Source: Anaerolineae bacterium
Lineage (GTDB): Bacteria; Chloroflexota; Anaerolineae; Promineifilales; Promineifilaceae
NCBI GenBank assembly: GCA_019637635.1
Contig: JAHBVI010000019.1
Location: 1-64,000, forward strand
Length of the DNA stretch: 64,000 nt
Reading direction: 5' to 3'
Positions 37,512 through 46,959 of this stretch are shown in pieces. Position numbers and translations under genes: made by a program. How positions within the stretch are numbered: position 1 is the first letter of the stretch; every line of letters begins with the position of its first letter. The notes under the pieces were generated by a model, which worked only from the letters and a program-made list of their open reading frames with translations, ran no database searches and was not told the DNA's origin.

Positions 37512-39902
37512 ATGAGACGATTGCTTTTAATGATAGTGGTGGTTGGGCTGTTGACGGCCGTAGCCGCTCTGGTCTTGCTCAAACCGGCGGCGGAAGTGCG
37601 GGGGAAGATGACGGCCGTACCCATTGCCGCCCAGATGACGCCCGAACAGCAAACCGCCCAAGACCTGGCGCTGGCCGATGCGCGGGTGCAGGCCTTCACC
37701 TCCGGCCATCGCGCCGAGGTATTTGGCGTCAGCCGGGTGGTGCTGGGGCCATACCCGGCGGCCTTGAGCGCCTGCGCGGCCACTGACTGCCGCCAGGTGG
37801 AGATTTATTTGTGGGATGTGGACACGGCCGTGACCGCCTTCGTGCGGCTGGATACGGGGGAAGTGCTGGACGTGCTGCGCCAACCGCATCTGCGTCCCGG
37901 CATCAACAAACGGCTGCATGACCTCTCATTGGAGATCGCCACCAACGCGCCAGAAGTGATCGCCGCGTTGGGCTACAAACCGGCAGCCGGTAAAGTGCTG
38001 GCGGCGGTGGATGCCGGCCTGTTGGATACCGCCTGCGGTGGGGAACATCTGTGTGTGGCGCCGACTTTCGCTGCGGGCGACGGCCGTATCCTGTGGGCAG
38101 TGGTAGACCTGACGGCCGAAGAACTGGCCGGCATCTACTGGACAGAAGCGCCACCGGTGGGCGAATTTGAACCCTTCGTGCCCACCGACTGCAACAATCC
38201 CCTGTCCGTCAGCCGCGATGGCTGGTCACTGAGCTACGTCACCACCAACAACGATGGCCTGAACGTGTACGACGTCACCTACAACGGCACGCCGGTCATC
38301 ACCAGCATCAAGCTGGTGGAGTGGCACGCCGACTATGGCAGCAGCGGCTACCAGGATTCCACCGGATGCAGCAGCGGCGGTGGCGGGTTCACCATCTACC
38401 CGTATGGCGCTACCCAGGTGCTAGACCTGTTGGACGAGCAGAACAACGTGATCGGCTTTGAAGTGGTGCAGGATTTCCGCATGGGCAACTGGGGCAACAC
38501 CTGCAACTACCGGTACGAGCAGCGTATCCACTTCTATGCTGATGGCAGCTTCCGGCCGGTGAGCGCCGCCTACGGCAAAGGGTGTGGCACCAACTCTCTG
38601 TACCGGCCGGTGCTGCGCATCAACATCGCTGTGGATGGCGACGCGAACGACCTGTTCAGCCGGTGGGATGGGGCGACCTGGCAGGCGATGACCACCGAAG
38701 ATTACCTGGTGCCCTACACGGAAACGGGGCATGGGCCACACCACATTGACCCGAATGGCTATAGCTGGAAAGTGGAAGACACCGTCAGCGGCGCAGGATA
38801 TTACATCGTGCAGGATGTGGGGCAATTCCCCAATGGCGAGGGGGACAATCCGTTTCTATATCCGGTGCTGCACCATGCCAACGAAGGGGACACCGACCTG
38901 TACGTCTTTTCCAGCGGCTGCTGCAATGACAACCACATGCAGGGCCCGCATCTGTACCTGAATGGCGAAAGCATCAACAGCCAAAACATCGTGCTGTGGT
39001 ATGTGCCCCAGGCGGACACAGACGCGACGGCGCCCGACTATTACTGCTGGACGATTAGCGGTGAGCCAAACCCGGAAACGTATCCCTGTTTTATGGGGCC
39101 GCTGTTTGTGCCCATGGTGACCACGCCCATTGCTGATTTTACGCACAATGGGCCGCTGGTGTGGGGCAACACGGCCGTGTTCACCAACACCTCCACCGGC
39201 GATCCCATCACCTATACCTGGGACTTTGGCGATGGCAGCCCGCTGTCTGACCTGGAAAACCCCACCCACGATTATGTTTCGGTGGGTGACTATACCGTGA
39301 CGCTGACGGCGACCAATAACGCCGGGTCAGATGTGGCTACGGATGTGGTGCGGGTAGGGTTAGCGCCGACGGCCGTCTTCACCCATCCGACTACGGCTTC
39401 CGCCCAGGCACCGGTACAGTTTACTAACCAGTCACAAGGAACACCGGAACTGAGTTATGACTGGGACTTTGGCGATGGTTCGGCACGTTCCTCGGCCATG
39501 AACCCCATTCACGTGTACACCATTTCCGGCACGTATACCATTACGTTGACGGTGAACAGCCCCTTTGGCGCAGACAGCGCCAACAGTGTCATTGTTATAG
39601 ATGGCAAACCGGTGGCGCCGACAGCGGCCTTTACGGCTACCTTGCCTGCCCTGGTTAACCAGCCGGTCAGCTTCACCAACCTCACTGCCGGTACACCGCC
39701 CATTTCCTACACCTGGGACTTTGGCGATGGCTCACCTATTGTGACCGAAATCAGTCCCACGCATACGTTTACCATGACCGGCAGCTACACGGTAACGCTG
39801 ACGGCCGTGAATACAGTGGGCAGCAGCTCGGCAACGGCCGTGATTGAAGTGATTGCCTTTGATAACTTCATTTACCTGCCGGCAATTTTCAAAGAAGAAT
39901 AA
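37512..39902 (+). CDS. CuAO-fold protein with three PKD domains (copy A)
   Basis: 796 residues from ATG 37512 (AGAGGTG upstream), signal anchor LLLMIVVVGLLTAVAALVLL. The middle (residues about 220-540) matches the catalytic domain of copper amine oxidases: GWSLSYVTTNNDGLNVYDV, IKLVEWHADYG, NYRYEQRIHFYADGS, INIAVDGD, NIVLWY...PCFMGPLFVP. However the copper-binding HxH is LYR (in SLYRPVLRIN) and the third His is not visible, and the NY of the TPQ site is followed by R, so it is probably not an amine oxidase. Three PKD domains (WDFGDGSP) follow, and the tail NFIYLPAIFKEE. Tandem with copy B. Confidence 0.72.
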   Translation: MRRLLLMIVVVGLLTAVAALVLLKPAAEVRGKMTAVPIAAQMTPEQQTAQDLALADARVQAFTSGHRAEVFGVSRVVLGPYPAALSACAATDCRQVEIYLWDVDTAVTAFVRLDTGEVLDVLRQPHLRPGINKRLHDLSLEIATNAPEVIAALGYKPAAGKVLAAVDAGLLDTACGGEHLCVAPTFAAGDGRILWAVVDLTAEELAGIYWTEAPPVGEFEPFVPTDCNNPLSVSRDGWSLSYVTTNNDGLNVYDVTYNGTPVITSIKLVEWHADYGSSGYQDSTGCSSGGGGFTIYPYGATQVLDLLDEQNNVIGFEVVQDFRMGNWGNTCNYRYEQRIHFYADGSFRPVSAAYGKGCGTNSLYRPVLRINIAVDGDANDLFSRWDGATWQAMTTEDYLVPYTETGHGPHHIDPNGYSWKVEDTVSGAGYYIVQDVGQFPNGEGDNPFLYPVLHHANEGDTDLYVFSSGCCNDNHMQGPHLYLNGESINSQNIVLWYVPQADTDATAPDYYCWTISGEPNPETYPCFMGPLFVPMVTTPIADFTHNGPLVWGNTAVFTNTSTGDPITYTWDFGDGSPLSDLENPTHDYVSVGDYTVTLTATNNAGSDVATDVVRVGLAPTAVFTHPTTASAQAPVQFTNQSQGTPELSYDWDFGDGSARSSAMNPIHVYTISGTYTITLTVNSPFGADSANSVIVIDGKPVAPTAAFTATLPALVNQPVSFTNLTAGTPPISYTWDFGDGSPIVTEISPTHTFTMTGSYTVTLTAVNTVGSSSATAVIEVIAFDNFIYLPAIFKEE

Positions 39903-39925
39903 GCCTGTTGGATAAACAATGAGAT

Positions 39926-40002
39926 ACAGAGACACAAAGAGTCAAATCTTTGTGTCTCTGTGCTTGTAAACCTGAAGGTAGCCCGGACATCCCTGTCCGG
40001 GC
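39926..40002. repeat. Two adjacent perfect hairpins
   Basis: ACAGAGACACAAAG (39926-39939) with inverse 39948-39961 (14 bp), then GCCCGGACA (39981-39989) with inverse 39994-40002. They fill the gap between the two duplicated genes. Confidence 0.8.
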
Positions 40003-40044
40003 GTTTAGCGGGCAGGGATGCCCTATTTACTAAAGGGGTGCAAC

Positions 40045-42687
40045 ATGAGACGATTGCTTTTAATGATAGTGGTGGTTGGGCTGTTGACGGCCGTCGCCAC
40101 TCTGGTCTTGCTCAAACCGGCGGCGGAAGTGCGGGGGAAGATGACGGCCGTACCCATTGCCGCCCAGATGACGCCCGAACAGCAGACCGCCCAAGACCTG
40201 GCGCTGGCCGATGCGCGGGTGCAGGCCTTCACCTCCGGCCATCGCGCCGAGGTATTTGGCGTCAGCCGGGTGGTGCTGGGGCCATACCCGGCGGCCTTGA
40301 GCGCCTGCGCGGCCACCGACTGCCGCCAGGTGGAGATTTATTTGTGGGATGTGGACACGGCCGTAACCGCCTTCGTGCGGCTGGATACGGGGGAAGTGCT
40401 GGACGTGCTGCGCCAGCCGCATCTGCGTCCCGGCATCAACAAACGGCTGCATGACCTCTCATTGGAGATCGCCACCAACGCGCCAGAAGTGATCGCCGCG
40501 TTGGGCTACAAACCGGCAGCCGGTAAAGTGCTGGCGGCGGTGGATGCTGGCCTGTTGGATACCGCCTGCGGTGGGGAACATCTGTGTGTGGCGCCGACTT
40601 TCGCTGCGGGCGACGGCCGTATCCTGTGGGCAGTGGTAGACCTGACGGCCGAAGAACTGGCCGGCATCTACTGGACAGAAGCGCCGCCGGTGGGCGAATT
40701 TGAACCCTTCGTGCCCACCGACTGCAACAATCCCCTGTCCGTCAGCCGCGATGGCTGGTCACTGAGCTACGTCACCACCAACAACGACGGCCTGAACGTG
40801 TACGACGTCACCTACAACGGCACGCCGGTCATCACCAGCATCAAGCTGGTGGAGTGGCACGCCGACTATGGCAGCAGCGGCTACCAGGATTCCACCGGAT
40901 GCAGCAGCGGCGGTGGCGGGTTCACCATCTACCCGTATGGCGCTACCCAGGTGCTAGACCTGTTGGACGAGCAGAACAATGTGATTGGTTTTGAAGTGGT
41001 GCAGGATTTCCGCATGGGCAACTGGGGCAACACCTGCAACTACCGGTATGAACAGCGCATCCACTTCTATGCTGATGGCAGCTTCCGGCCGGTGAGCGCC
41101 GCCTACGGCAAAGGGTGTGGCACCAACTCTCTGTACCGGCCGGTGCTGCGCATCAACATCGCCGTAGATGGCGACGAGAACGACCTGTTCAGCCGGTGGG
41201 ATGGGGCGGCCTGGCAGGCGATGACCACCGAAGATTACCTGGTGCCCTACACGGAAACGGGGCATGGGCCACACCACATTGACCCGAATGGCTATAGCTG
41301 GAAGGTGGAAGACACCGTCAGCGGCGCAGGATATTACATCGTGCAGGATGTGGGGCAATTCCCCAATGGCGAGGGGGACAATCCCTTCTTATATCCGGTG
41401 CTGCACCATGCCAACGAAGGGGACACCGACCTGTACGTCTTTTCCAGCGGCTGCTGCAATGACAACCACATGCAGGGGCCGCACCTGTACCTGAACGGCG
41501 AGAGCATCAACAGTGAAAACATCGTGCTGTGGTATGTGCCCCAGGCGATGACGGATGCGACGGCGCCGGACTACTATTGTTGGACGATTAGCGGTGAACC
41601 AAACCCGGTTACTTATCCTTGTTTCATGGGGCCATTGTTTGTGCCCATGAATACGAATGTAGCGCCGACAGCCGCCTTTACGCATAATGGGCCGCTGGTG
41701 TGGGGCAACACGGCCGTTTTCAACAACACCTCCACCGGTAATTCTATCACCTATACCTGGGACTTTGGCGATGGCAGTCCGCTGTCTGACCTGGAAAACC
41801 CTACCCACGATTATGTTTCGGTGGGTGACTATACCGTGACGCTGACGGCCACGAATGATTTTGGGTGGGATGTGGCTACAGATGTGGTGCGGGTAGGAGT
41901 TGCGCCGACGGCCGTTTTCACCCATCCCGTCGCTGCTTCCGCCCAGTCGCCGGTACAATTCACCAACCAGTCACAAGGAACGCCCACGCTCAGTTATCTA
42001 TGGGATTTTGGTGATGGATCGCCGGCTGTCACGCTGGAAAACCCGGCGCATGTGTTTGCCGATCCCGGCACGTACACGGTGACATTGACGGTCAGCAGCC
42101 CGTTTGGAAATGATGTTGCCGCCAGCGCCATCGTCATTGACGACGCGCCGGTTTCCCCCACAGCCGCCTTTACGGTAACGGCGTTGGCTTATGTCAACCA
42201 GCCGGTTGACTTCACCAATCTGACGGTGGGCACGCCACCCATCTCTTATACCTGGGACTTTGGCGATGGTTCACCCCTTGTCACCGCAGTCAACCCCACC
42301 CACACGTTCACGGCGACGGGCAGTTACACGGTGACGCTAACGGCTACCAATGCGGTTGGCAGCGATACGGCCGTTCATGCCATTCAGGTTGAAATGGGCA
42401 TGGCCCCCATCGCCATTTTTACACACAGCCTGCCGGCGCTCGTTAACCAGCCGATCAGCTTTACCAACCTGACCACCGGAACACTGCCCATCACTTATAC
42501 CTGGGACTTTGGTGATGGCTCGCCCCTCGTGACCGAAGTCAACCCCACCCACACGTTCACCATGACGGGCCAGTATACGGTCACGTTAACGGCCAGTAAC
42601 GCCATTGGTGATGACACGGCCGTGTTGATCATTCACATCGGCGAAGCTTATCGCATCTCATTGCCTGTCATCTTTAAGGAAGAATAG
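40045..42687 (+). CDS. CuAO-fold protein with four PKD domains (copy B)
   Basis: 880 residues from ATG 40045 (AAGGGGTG upstream). Almost identical to copy A through the signal, the N-terminal region and the CuAO-like domain, with the same missing copper ligands. It diverges in the PKD array: four WDFGDGSP domains in place of three, the fourth being MAPIAIFTHSLPALVNQP and so on. Ends RISLPVIFKEE. A recent tandem duplication with repeat-number change. Confidence 0.72.
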   Translation: MRRLLLMIVVVGLLTAVATLVLLKPAAEVRGKMTAVPIAAQMTPEQQTAQDLALADARVQAFTSGHRAEVFGVSRVVLGPYPAALSACAATDCRQVEIYLWDVDTAVTAFVRLDTGEVLDVLRQPHLRPGINKRLHDLSLEIATNAPEVIAALGYKPAAGKVLAAVDAGLLDTACGGEHLCVAPTFAAGDGRILWAVVDLTAEELAGIYWTEAPPVGEFEPFVPTDCNNPLSVSRDGWSLSYVTTNNDGLNVYDVTYNGTPVITSIKLVEWHADYGSSGYQDSTGCSSGGGGFTIYPYGATQVLDLLDEQNNVIGFEVVQDFRMGNWGNTCNYRYEQRIHFYADGSFRPVSAAYGKGCGTNSLYRPVLRINIAVDGDENDLFSRWDGAAWQAMTTEDYLVPYTETGHGPHHIDPNGYSWKVEDTVSGAGYYIVQDVGQFPNGEGDNPFLYPVLHHANEGDTDLYVFSSGCCNDNHMQGPHLYLNGESINSENIVLWYVPQAMTDATAPDYYCWTISGEPNPVTYPCFMGPLFVPMNTNVAPTAAFTHNGPLVWGNTAVFNNTSTGNSITYTWDFGDGSPLSDLENPTHDYVSVGDYTVTLTATNDFGWDVATDVVRVGVAPTAVFTHPVAASAQSPVQFTNQSQGTPTLSYLWDFGDGSPAVTLENPAHVFADPGTYTVTLTVSSPFGNDVAASAIVIDDAPVSPTAAFTVTALAYVNQPVDFTNLTVGTPPISYTWDFGDGSPLVTAVNPTHTFTATGSYTVTLTATNAVGSDTAVHAIQVEMGMAPIAIFTHSLPALVNQPISFTNLTTGTLPITYTWDFGDGSPLVTEVNPTHTFTMTGQYTVTLTASNAIGDDTAVLIIHIGEAYRISLPVIFKEE

Positions 42688-42698
42688 GCAATTTGAAA

Positions 42699-42735
42699 AC
42701 CTGACAGGCTGGCAAGCAAAGCCAACCTGTCAGGT
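42699..42735. repeat. AGACCTGACAGG palindrome, copy 3
   Basis: ACCTGACAGG (42699-42708) and CCTGTCAGGT (42726-42735), with a loop that can pair further (GGC/GCC). Lies between convergent genes, so could serve as a terminator. Confidence 0.75.
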
Positions 42736-42736
42736 C

Positions 42737-43564
42737 TTAAACCACTTTCGCCCGCTGCCAGGGCCATGCCCCCACCGTAATGTTCCGCCGCTGGAAAGCC
42801 CACACCGCCAGCAGAATTAAAACGAGAGAGATGCCCACCAATACGGCTATATCCGCTATGGCCTGCCCCTCTGTCAGCACCGCCGGCGCATTGTCGTAAT
42901 AGGTGAAGATTAACAGCGGCTTGATGGCGTCCAGGGAGTTGTACATATTCGCCAGGCTGTTACCAAAGTAATTGCCCACAAAGATGACGGTGGCGGCCAG
43001 CGCCGCCGTCCGCCGGTTAGGCAAATATGCCCCCATGAGCAGACTAATCAAGGCCACCACCAGCACCAGGGGCCACATGTAGAGGGCGCTGAGGAACATA
43101 TCAACGGCCGTGACCGGCGTTTCCACCTGGCCGGCAATGGCTAAATAGGTACCGGCAGCGGCCAGGCCGACAATGACCAGGATGAGAAAGAGGGCCACGC
43201 CCGTAGCCAATGCCTTGGCCGTCACAATGTGCCAGCGCGGAATAGGTAACGTCACCATCAGTTCCAGTTTGCCCTCATCTTCCTCGCCCGCCAATGTGCC
43301 GCTGCCACTGATGATGGCATAAATGCTCAACAGGATGGGGGCCAGGTTCACATAGGTGCTGGCTACATAGCCGGCAAAAGAGGTCATGTCGGTGATGCCC
43401 AGAGCCTCGTAAAAAGCCATCTCACCCATATCAAAAAGAGCTAACTGGTCGCCGAAACTGGGATAAAGCCCCACATACAACGCGGTATAAAGAGAAACGC
43501 CAATCCCCCAACCAATAATGCCATTGCGCCGGAAACGTAATTCTTGCCACAGTAAACGGAACAT
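42737..43564 (-). CDS. ABC-2 type transporter permease
   Basis: 275 residues with six or so membrane helices, for example GWGIGVSLYTALYVGLYPSFG, and LAPILLSIYAIISGSGTLAGEEDEGKLELM, where the EEDEG-cytoplasmic loop is typical of ABC-2 permeases. The ATP-binding gene lies 34 nt upstream on the same strand. Exported substrate unknown. Confidence 0.85.
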   Translation of the reverse strand: MFRLLWQELRFRRNGIIGWGIGVSLYTALYVGLYPSFGDQLALFDMGEMAFYEALGITDMTSFAGYVASTYVNLAPILLSIYAIISGSGTLAGEEDEGKLELMVTLPIPRWHIVTAKALATGVALFLILVIVGLAAAGTYLAIAGQVETPVTAVDMFLSALYMWPLVLVVALISLLMGAYLPNRRTAALAATVIFVGNYFGNSLANMYNSLDAIKPLLIFTYYDNAPAVLTEGQAIADIAVLVGISLVLILLAVWAFQRRNITVGAWPWQRAKVV

Positions 43565-43598
43565 AATTTTCTCCTGTAGGGCAAATTGCTAATTTGCC

Positions 43599-44489
43599 CT
43601 ACGACGTGCCATAAAACGCCAAAAATACTTCTTCCAAAGTGACGGGTATGGTGTCAATGTCTAACACGTTATAGGTCACGGCCGTACTCAACACCGCATT
43701 CAAGTTTTCCCGAATTTCCAGGGTCACACTCTGCTCGTCGCGGGCCATTTCCACCACGCCATCCTGGGCAAAAGCGTCCACCGGTGGCAGGGTGGCGAAA
43801 CTCAGCCGCAGCCGTTTGAACTGCTGCTTGATCAGGTTCTCCACCCGTTCTGTAGCCACCAACTGCCCGTCGCGGATGATACCCACCCGGTCGCACACCT
43901 CTTGCACTTCGGAGAGGATGTGGGAGGAGAAAAAGACGGTACGGCCGTCGGCCTTTGCCTCGCGTACCAGTTCCAACACCGTTTGCTGCACCAGCGGGTC
44001 CAGGCCGCTGGTGGGTTCGTCCAGAATCAACAGGTCGGGTTTATTCATCAAGGCCACCACCACCCCCCCCTTTTGTTTATTCCCCCGCGAGTATTCCCGA
44101 ATTTTGCGGCCGGTGTCCAGATTCAGCCGTTGGCAAATCGCTTCGCGGTAGGCCTTGTCGTCATTATTGCCGCGCATAGCATTGACCGTATCGAAAAACT
44201 GGTACGCCTTCATGTTTTCGTACAGGCTCAATTCGCCCGGCAGGTAGCCCACCCGCTGCCGCGCCGCCACCCCCTCTTTCTGGCAGTCCAGCCCAAACAG
44301 CCACGCCTGCCCGCTCACCGGGCGAATGACATCCAGCAGTGCCCGCTGCGTGGTCGTCTTGCCGGCCCCATTCGGCCCCAAAAAGCCGTAGACCTCCCCT
44401 TTTTGCACGGTCAGGTCTACGTTGAGGATGCCCCGGTGACGGCCGTAATAGACCGTCAGCCCCTTCGTTTCAATTACATTTTCTGTCAT
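43599..44489 (-). CDS. ABC transporter ATP-binding protein
   Basis: 296 residues: GPNGAGKTT (Walker A), YSRGNKQK in the signature position (in place of LSGGQ), LLILDEPTSGLDP (Walker B), and SSHILSEVQEVCDRVGII (H-loop). GGAGGG precedes the ATG. Pairs with the permease as an ABC-2 exporter. Confidence 0.92.
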   Translation of the reverse strand: MTENVIETKGLTVYYGRHRGILNVDLTVQKGEVYGFLGPNGAGKTTTQRALLDVIRPVSGQAWLFGLDCQKEGVAARQRVGYLPGELSLYENMKAYQFFDTVNAMRGNNDDKAYREAICQRLNLDTGRKIREYSRGNKQKGGVVVALMNKPDLLILDEPTSGLDPLVQQTVLELVREAKADGRTVFFSSHILSEVQEVCDRVGIIRDGQLVATERVENLIKQQFKRLRLSFATLPPVDAFAQDGVVEMARDEQSVTLEIRENLNAVLSTAVTYNVLDIDTIPVTLEEVFLAFYGTS

Positions 44490-44503
44490 GGTGCCCTCCA
44501 GGT

Positions 44504-44545
44504 GCGTAATCCGTTACCCGTAATCCGTTGTCGGTAATCGGACGG
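44504..44545. repeat. Heptamer-type repeat, family CGTAATCC
   Basis: CGTAATCCGTTACC, CGTAATCCGTTG and CGGTAATCGGAC direct copies upstream of the ABC gene. Confidence 0.7.
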
Positions 44546-44608
44546 TTAGCTGCCAGATTATACCCCTAACCGGCCAATTGCCATCTGGGTCCCGGTCTGT
44601 GGCAAGCC

Positions 44609-44642
44609 AGACCTGACAGGTTTCAGAAAACCCGTCAGGTCT
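44609..44642. repeat. AGACCTGACAGG palindrome, copy 4
   Basis: AGACCTGACAGGTTT and inverse with one mismatch (CCCGTCAGG). Confidence 0.8.
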
Positions 44643-44654
44643 ATTCATTTACCC

Positions 44655-46037
44655 TTACGGCAGCCAGGATGGCTGCGTGGCGGGGTAGGCGATTTCGGTG
44701 GTTTGGCCGGTCTGGATGTCTATGACCCAAACGCCGGGTTGGGCATAAAGCTCCTTGAGGTTGTACCGCTGGTAGAGGAGGGTACGGCCGTCCGGCGACC
44801 AATAAAACGCGCTGTGATGAATGTCGGGGTCGCCGCTGAGAGGGACAACGGCCGTGCCATCCGCATCCATCAGCCACAACTGGCGGCCCATGGCGCTGCG
44901 TGCTTCCTTGCGGCCAAAAGCCAGGCGACGGCCGTCCGGCGACCAGGTGGGGTTGCTATCATCCACATCCAACCCGCCCCTCGCCGACTCGCTGAGCATG
45001 GTCACGTCGCCATCGGGGATGGACACGGCCGTGATGACCACGCCCCAATCGGTTTCCGACGTAACAATATCGGCCAGGGCGATTTGATCGCTGTTTGGAT
45101 GCCAGGACACGGCCGTGCCCATCTTATTTGGCACCAGCAGTCCGGAGCCATCCTCCAGGTTATACAGCTGAATGCCCTGGTCGGTGGGGGAGACGTAGCT
45201 CAGCCAACGGCCGTCTGGGGAAATGGCGGCAAACAGGCCCAACAACTGGCTATCTCCAAACACCGGCACGGTCTGGCCGCTGGCTACATCCAGCCACCAC
45301 AGGCGCGGGTTGCCCGGCGGCGCGCCGGGATTCAAAATCTCGCGTCGTTCGTATACCAGGCGACGGCCGTCCGGCGTCCACACCGGGCGGCTGCACATCG
45401 CTTCCGGGCAGGCCAGCAACAGGCGTGGGTTAGAGCCATCGGCGTTCATCAGCCACAGGTCGGCCGTGCCGCTCATTTGCTGATCATTGGTCAGCACTGT
45501 GTAGGCGATCTGGGAACTGTCCGGGGCCACGGCAAAATCGAGAACGGTGGCATACGCCTGGCTCAATTGCACGGGTGGCTGGCGGCCATCGGCGTCGGCC
45601 ACAAAAAGCTGGTCTGGCCCTTCCGGGTCTGGTTTGATGAAGAGAATACGCGGCTGCCCCGTCTGGAATTGCCAGGTGAGTGGTTCGTGCAGGGTACGGC
45701 CGTTGACCCCCTCAATCCCGGCCGCGACCGTCACTTCATACGCCGCATTGGTCGCCAGCGGCGTGGCCGGTTGGAAAATGAGGGTGTCGCCGTTCAGGGT
45801 GGTGGTACCGGAGATAAGGGGGGAGAGGGTCACGGCCGTGTCCGGCGCACTGGCCAGCACATCATCAAACTGCACCCGAATCTGGCTGAGCGCCGACACA
45901 TGGGCGGCGCCGGGGGCGGGCGTCTGCGCCACCACATCCAGCCCCACCTGGCTGCCCAGAAAAATGACTGCCGCCACTAGCCCCGCCAGCAACGCCACCA
46001 CCCCCCACACCACCGCATCAAACTTTGAAAATGTCAT
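44655..46037 (-). CDS. Membrane-anchored TolB-like propeller protein
   Basis: 460 residues. N-terminal membrane helix (WGVVALLAGLVAAVIFLGS), then a bacterial Ig-like (Big_5) domain (VQFDDVLASAPDTAVTLSP to LTWQFQTG), then PD40/TolB-type repeats (PVWTPDGRRLVYERRE, AAISPDGRWLSYVS, PTWSPDGRRLAFGR, FYWSPDGRTLLYQR). No catalytic motif. Nine octamers in the gene, mostly in the DGR and TAV codons. Likely an extracellular scaffold. Confidence 0.8.
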   Translation of the reverse strand: MTFSKFDAVVWGVVALLAGLVAAVIFLGSQVGLDVVAQTPAPGAAHVSALSQIRVQFDDVLASAPDTAVTLSPLISGTTTLNGDTLIFQPATPLATNAAYEVTVAAGIEGVNGRTLHEPLTWQFQTGQPRILFIKPDPEGPDQLFVADADGRQPPVQLSQAYATVLDFAVAPDSSQIAYTVLTNDQQMSGTADLWLMNADGSNPRLLLACPEAMCSRPVWTPDGRRLVYERREILNPGAPPGNPRLWWLDVASGQTVPVFGDSQLLGLFAAISPDGRWLSYVSPTDQGIQLYNLEDGSGLLVPNKMGTAVSWHPNSDQIALADIVTSETDWGVVITAVSIPDGDVTMLSESARGGLDVDDSNPTWSPDGRRLAFGRKEARSAMGRQLWLMDADGTAVVPLSGDPDIHHSAFYWSPDGRTLLYQRYNLKELYAQPGVWVIDIQTGQTTEIAYPATQPSWLP

Positions 46038-46060
46038 GCTTGCGTTTTAATCAATCACGG

Positions 46061-46104
46061 CCCATTGTCATTCCTCCTCGAAGACTCGTCGGAATGACAA
46101 TGGG
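46061..46104. terminator. 14-bp hairpin between same-strand genes
   Basis: CCCATTGTCATTCC (46061-46074) pairs with 46091-46104, loop TCCTCGAAGACTCGTC. It lacks a T-run, so termination is only possible. Resembles the spacer at 27898. Confidence 0.5.
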
Positions 46105-46110
46105 CGAAGG

Positions 46111-46887
46111 TTACTGATACAAATAAGGCTGCGTCGGTGGGTCGGTAATCACCACCTCGTCAGCGATAAGCAAAGGTATCTCGTTACCGTTAAATGTCCC
46201 GGCCAGGAAGGTCCCCGTCACCTCCACCCACTGGTCGGCCACCAGTTCCGGCGCATCCGGCCAGCGCACAATCAGGCCAATGGGGGCCGCATCGGCCACA
46301 CAACAGCTCACGGTAAAACGGCTGACCATAAATTCATCGGCGGCAAAACGGTCATCCCGGTAAACGAAACCAATCACATGCACCGGCTCGCCATCAAAGG
46401 CGGCCGCTTCACCCCGGTCGCGGAACAGGTAGAGCCAGTCCAGGATGTTACGCTCACCGGCCGTGGGGATGACGCTTAACTGGCTGCCACTGGGCGCTTG
46501 CGCCGAGGTGAGCAGGCCGGTGTTAATCTCCCGATTGCCCAATGCGGCTGCGCCCAGCGGTTTGGGTTGCACCATCACCCCCAACAAGACAGGGATGGCC
46601 AGGATGCCCAGCGCCAGCCAGGAAAGATCGTGGCTATGGTCGTGGTCATGGTCATGGGCATGATCGTGGTGGTCATGGTCATGTTCGTCCACGCCGTGCA
46701 AGATGGTGTGGCGGTGTTGGTAGGCGTAGACGAGGCCAACCAGGAGAAAGGTGAGTGCGGTCACGGCCGTGAGCGCATTGAACCGCGGATGGATATAAAA
46801 GCTCAACGTGCCATTGCTCAACCGGCTGGCCAGAAACAGCCCCAGGCTGATAAAAAGAACGACTTTAGCAATTGTTTTCAGGCGCAT
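46111..46887 (-). CDS. TIGR03943 (DUF1980) membrane protein
   Basis: 258 residues from ATG 46887; longer frames translate the spacer hairpin. Two N-terminal helices, a His-rich loop (HDHDHHDHAHDHDHDHSHD), a third helix (LSWLALGILAIPVLLGVMV) and an extracellular domain with VIGFVYRDDRF and SCCVADAAPIGLIVRW. The family is the regular partner of DUF318 permeases (YcgQ/YcgR pair). The metal-rich loop suggests a link to metal handling (inference). The permease gene is immediately upstream. Confidence 0.85.
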   Translation of the reverse strand: MRLKTIAKVVLFISLGLFLASRLSNGTLSFYIHPRFNALTAVTALTFLLVGLVYAYQHRHTILHGVDEHDHDHHDHAHDHDHDHSHDLSWLALGILAIPVLLGVMVQPKPLGAAALGNREINTGLLTSAQAPSGSQLSVIPTAGERNILDWLYLFRDRGEAAAFDGEPVHVIGFVYRDDRFAADEFMVSRFTVSCCVADAAPIGLIVRWPDAPELVADQWVEVTGTFLAGTFNGNEIPLLIADEVVITDPPTQPYLYQ

Positions 46888-46902
46888 GATGAATACCAGG
46901 AG

Positions 46903-46959
46903 GAGATCAGAGATTAGAGATTGGAGATTGAGGCTCGTGCCATCTCCAATCTCCAATCA
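46903..46959. repeat. Heptamer hairpin, family AGAGATT
   Basis: AGAGATTAGAGATTGGAGATT direct copies, then ATCTCCAATCTCCAATC. Between the permease stop and the TIGR03943 gene. Confidence 0.85.
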
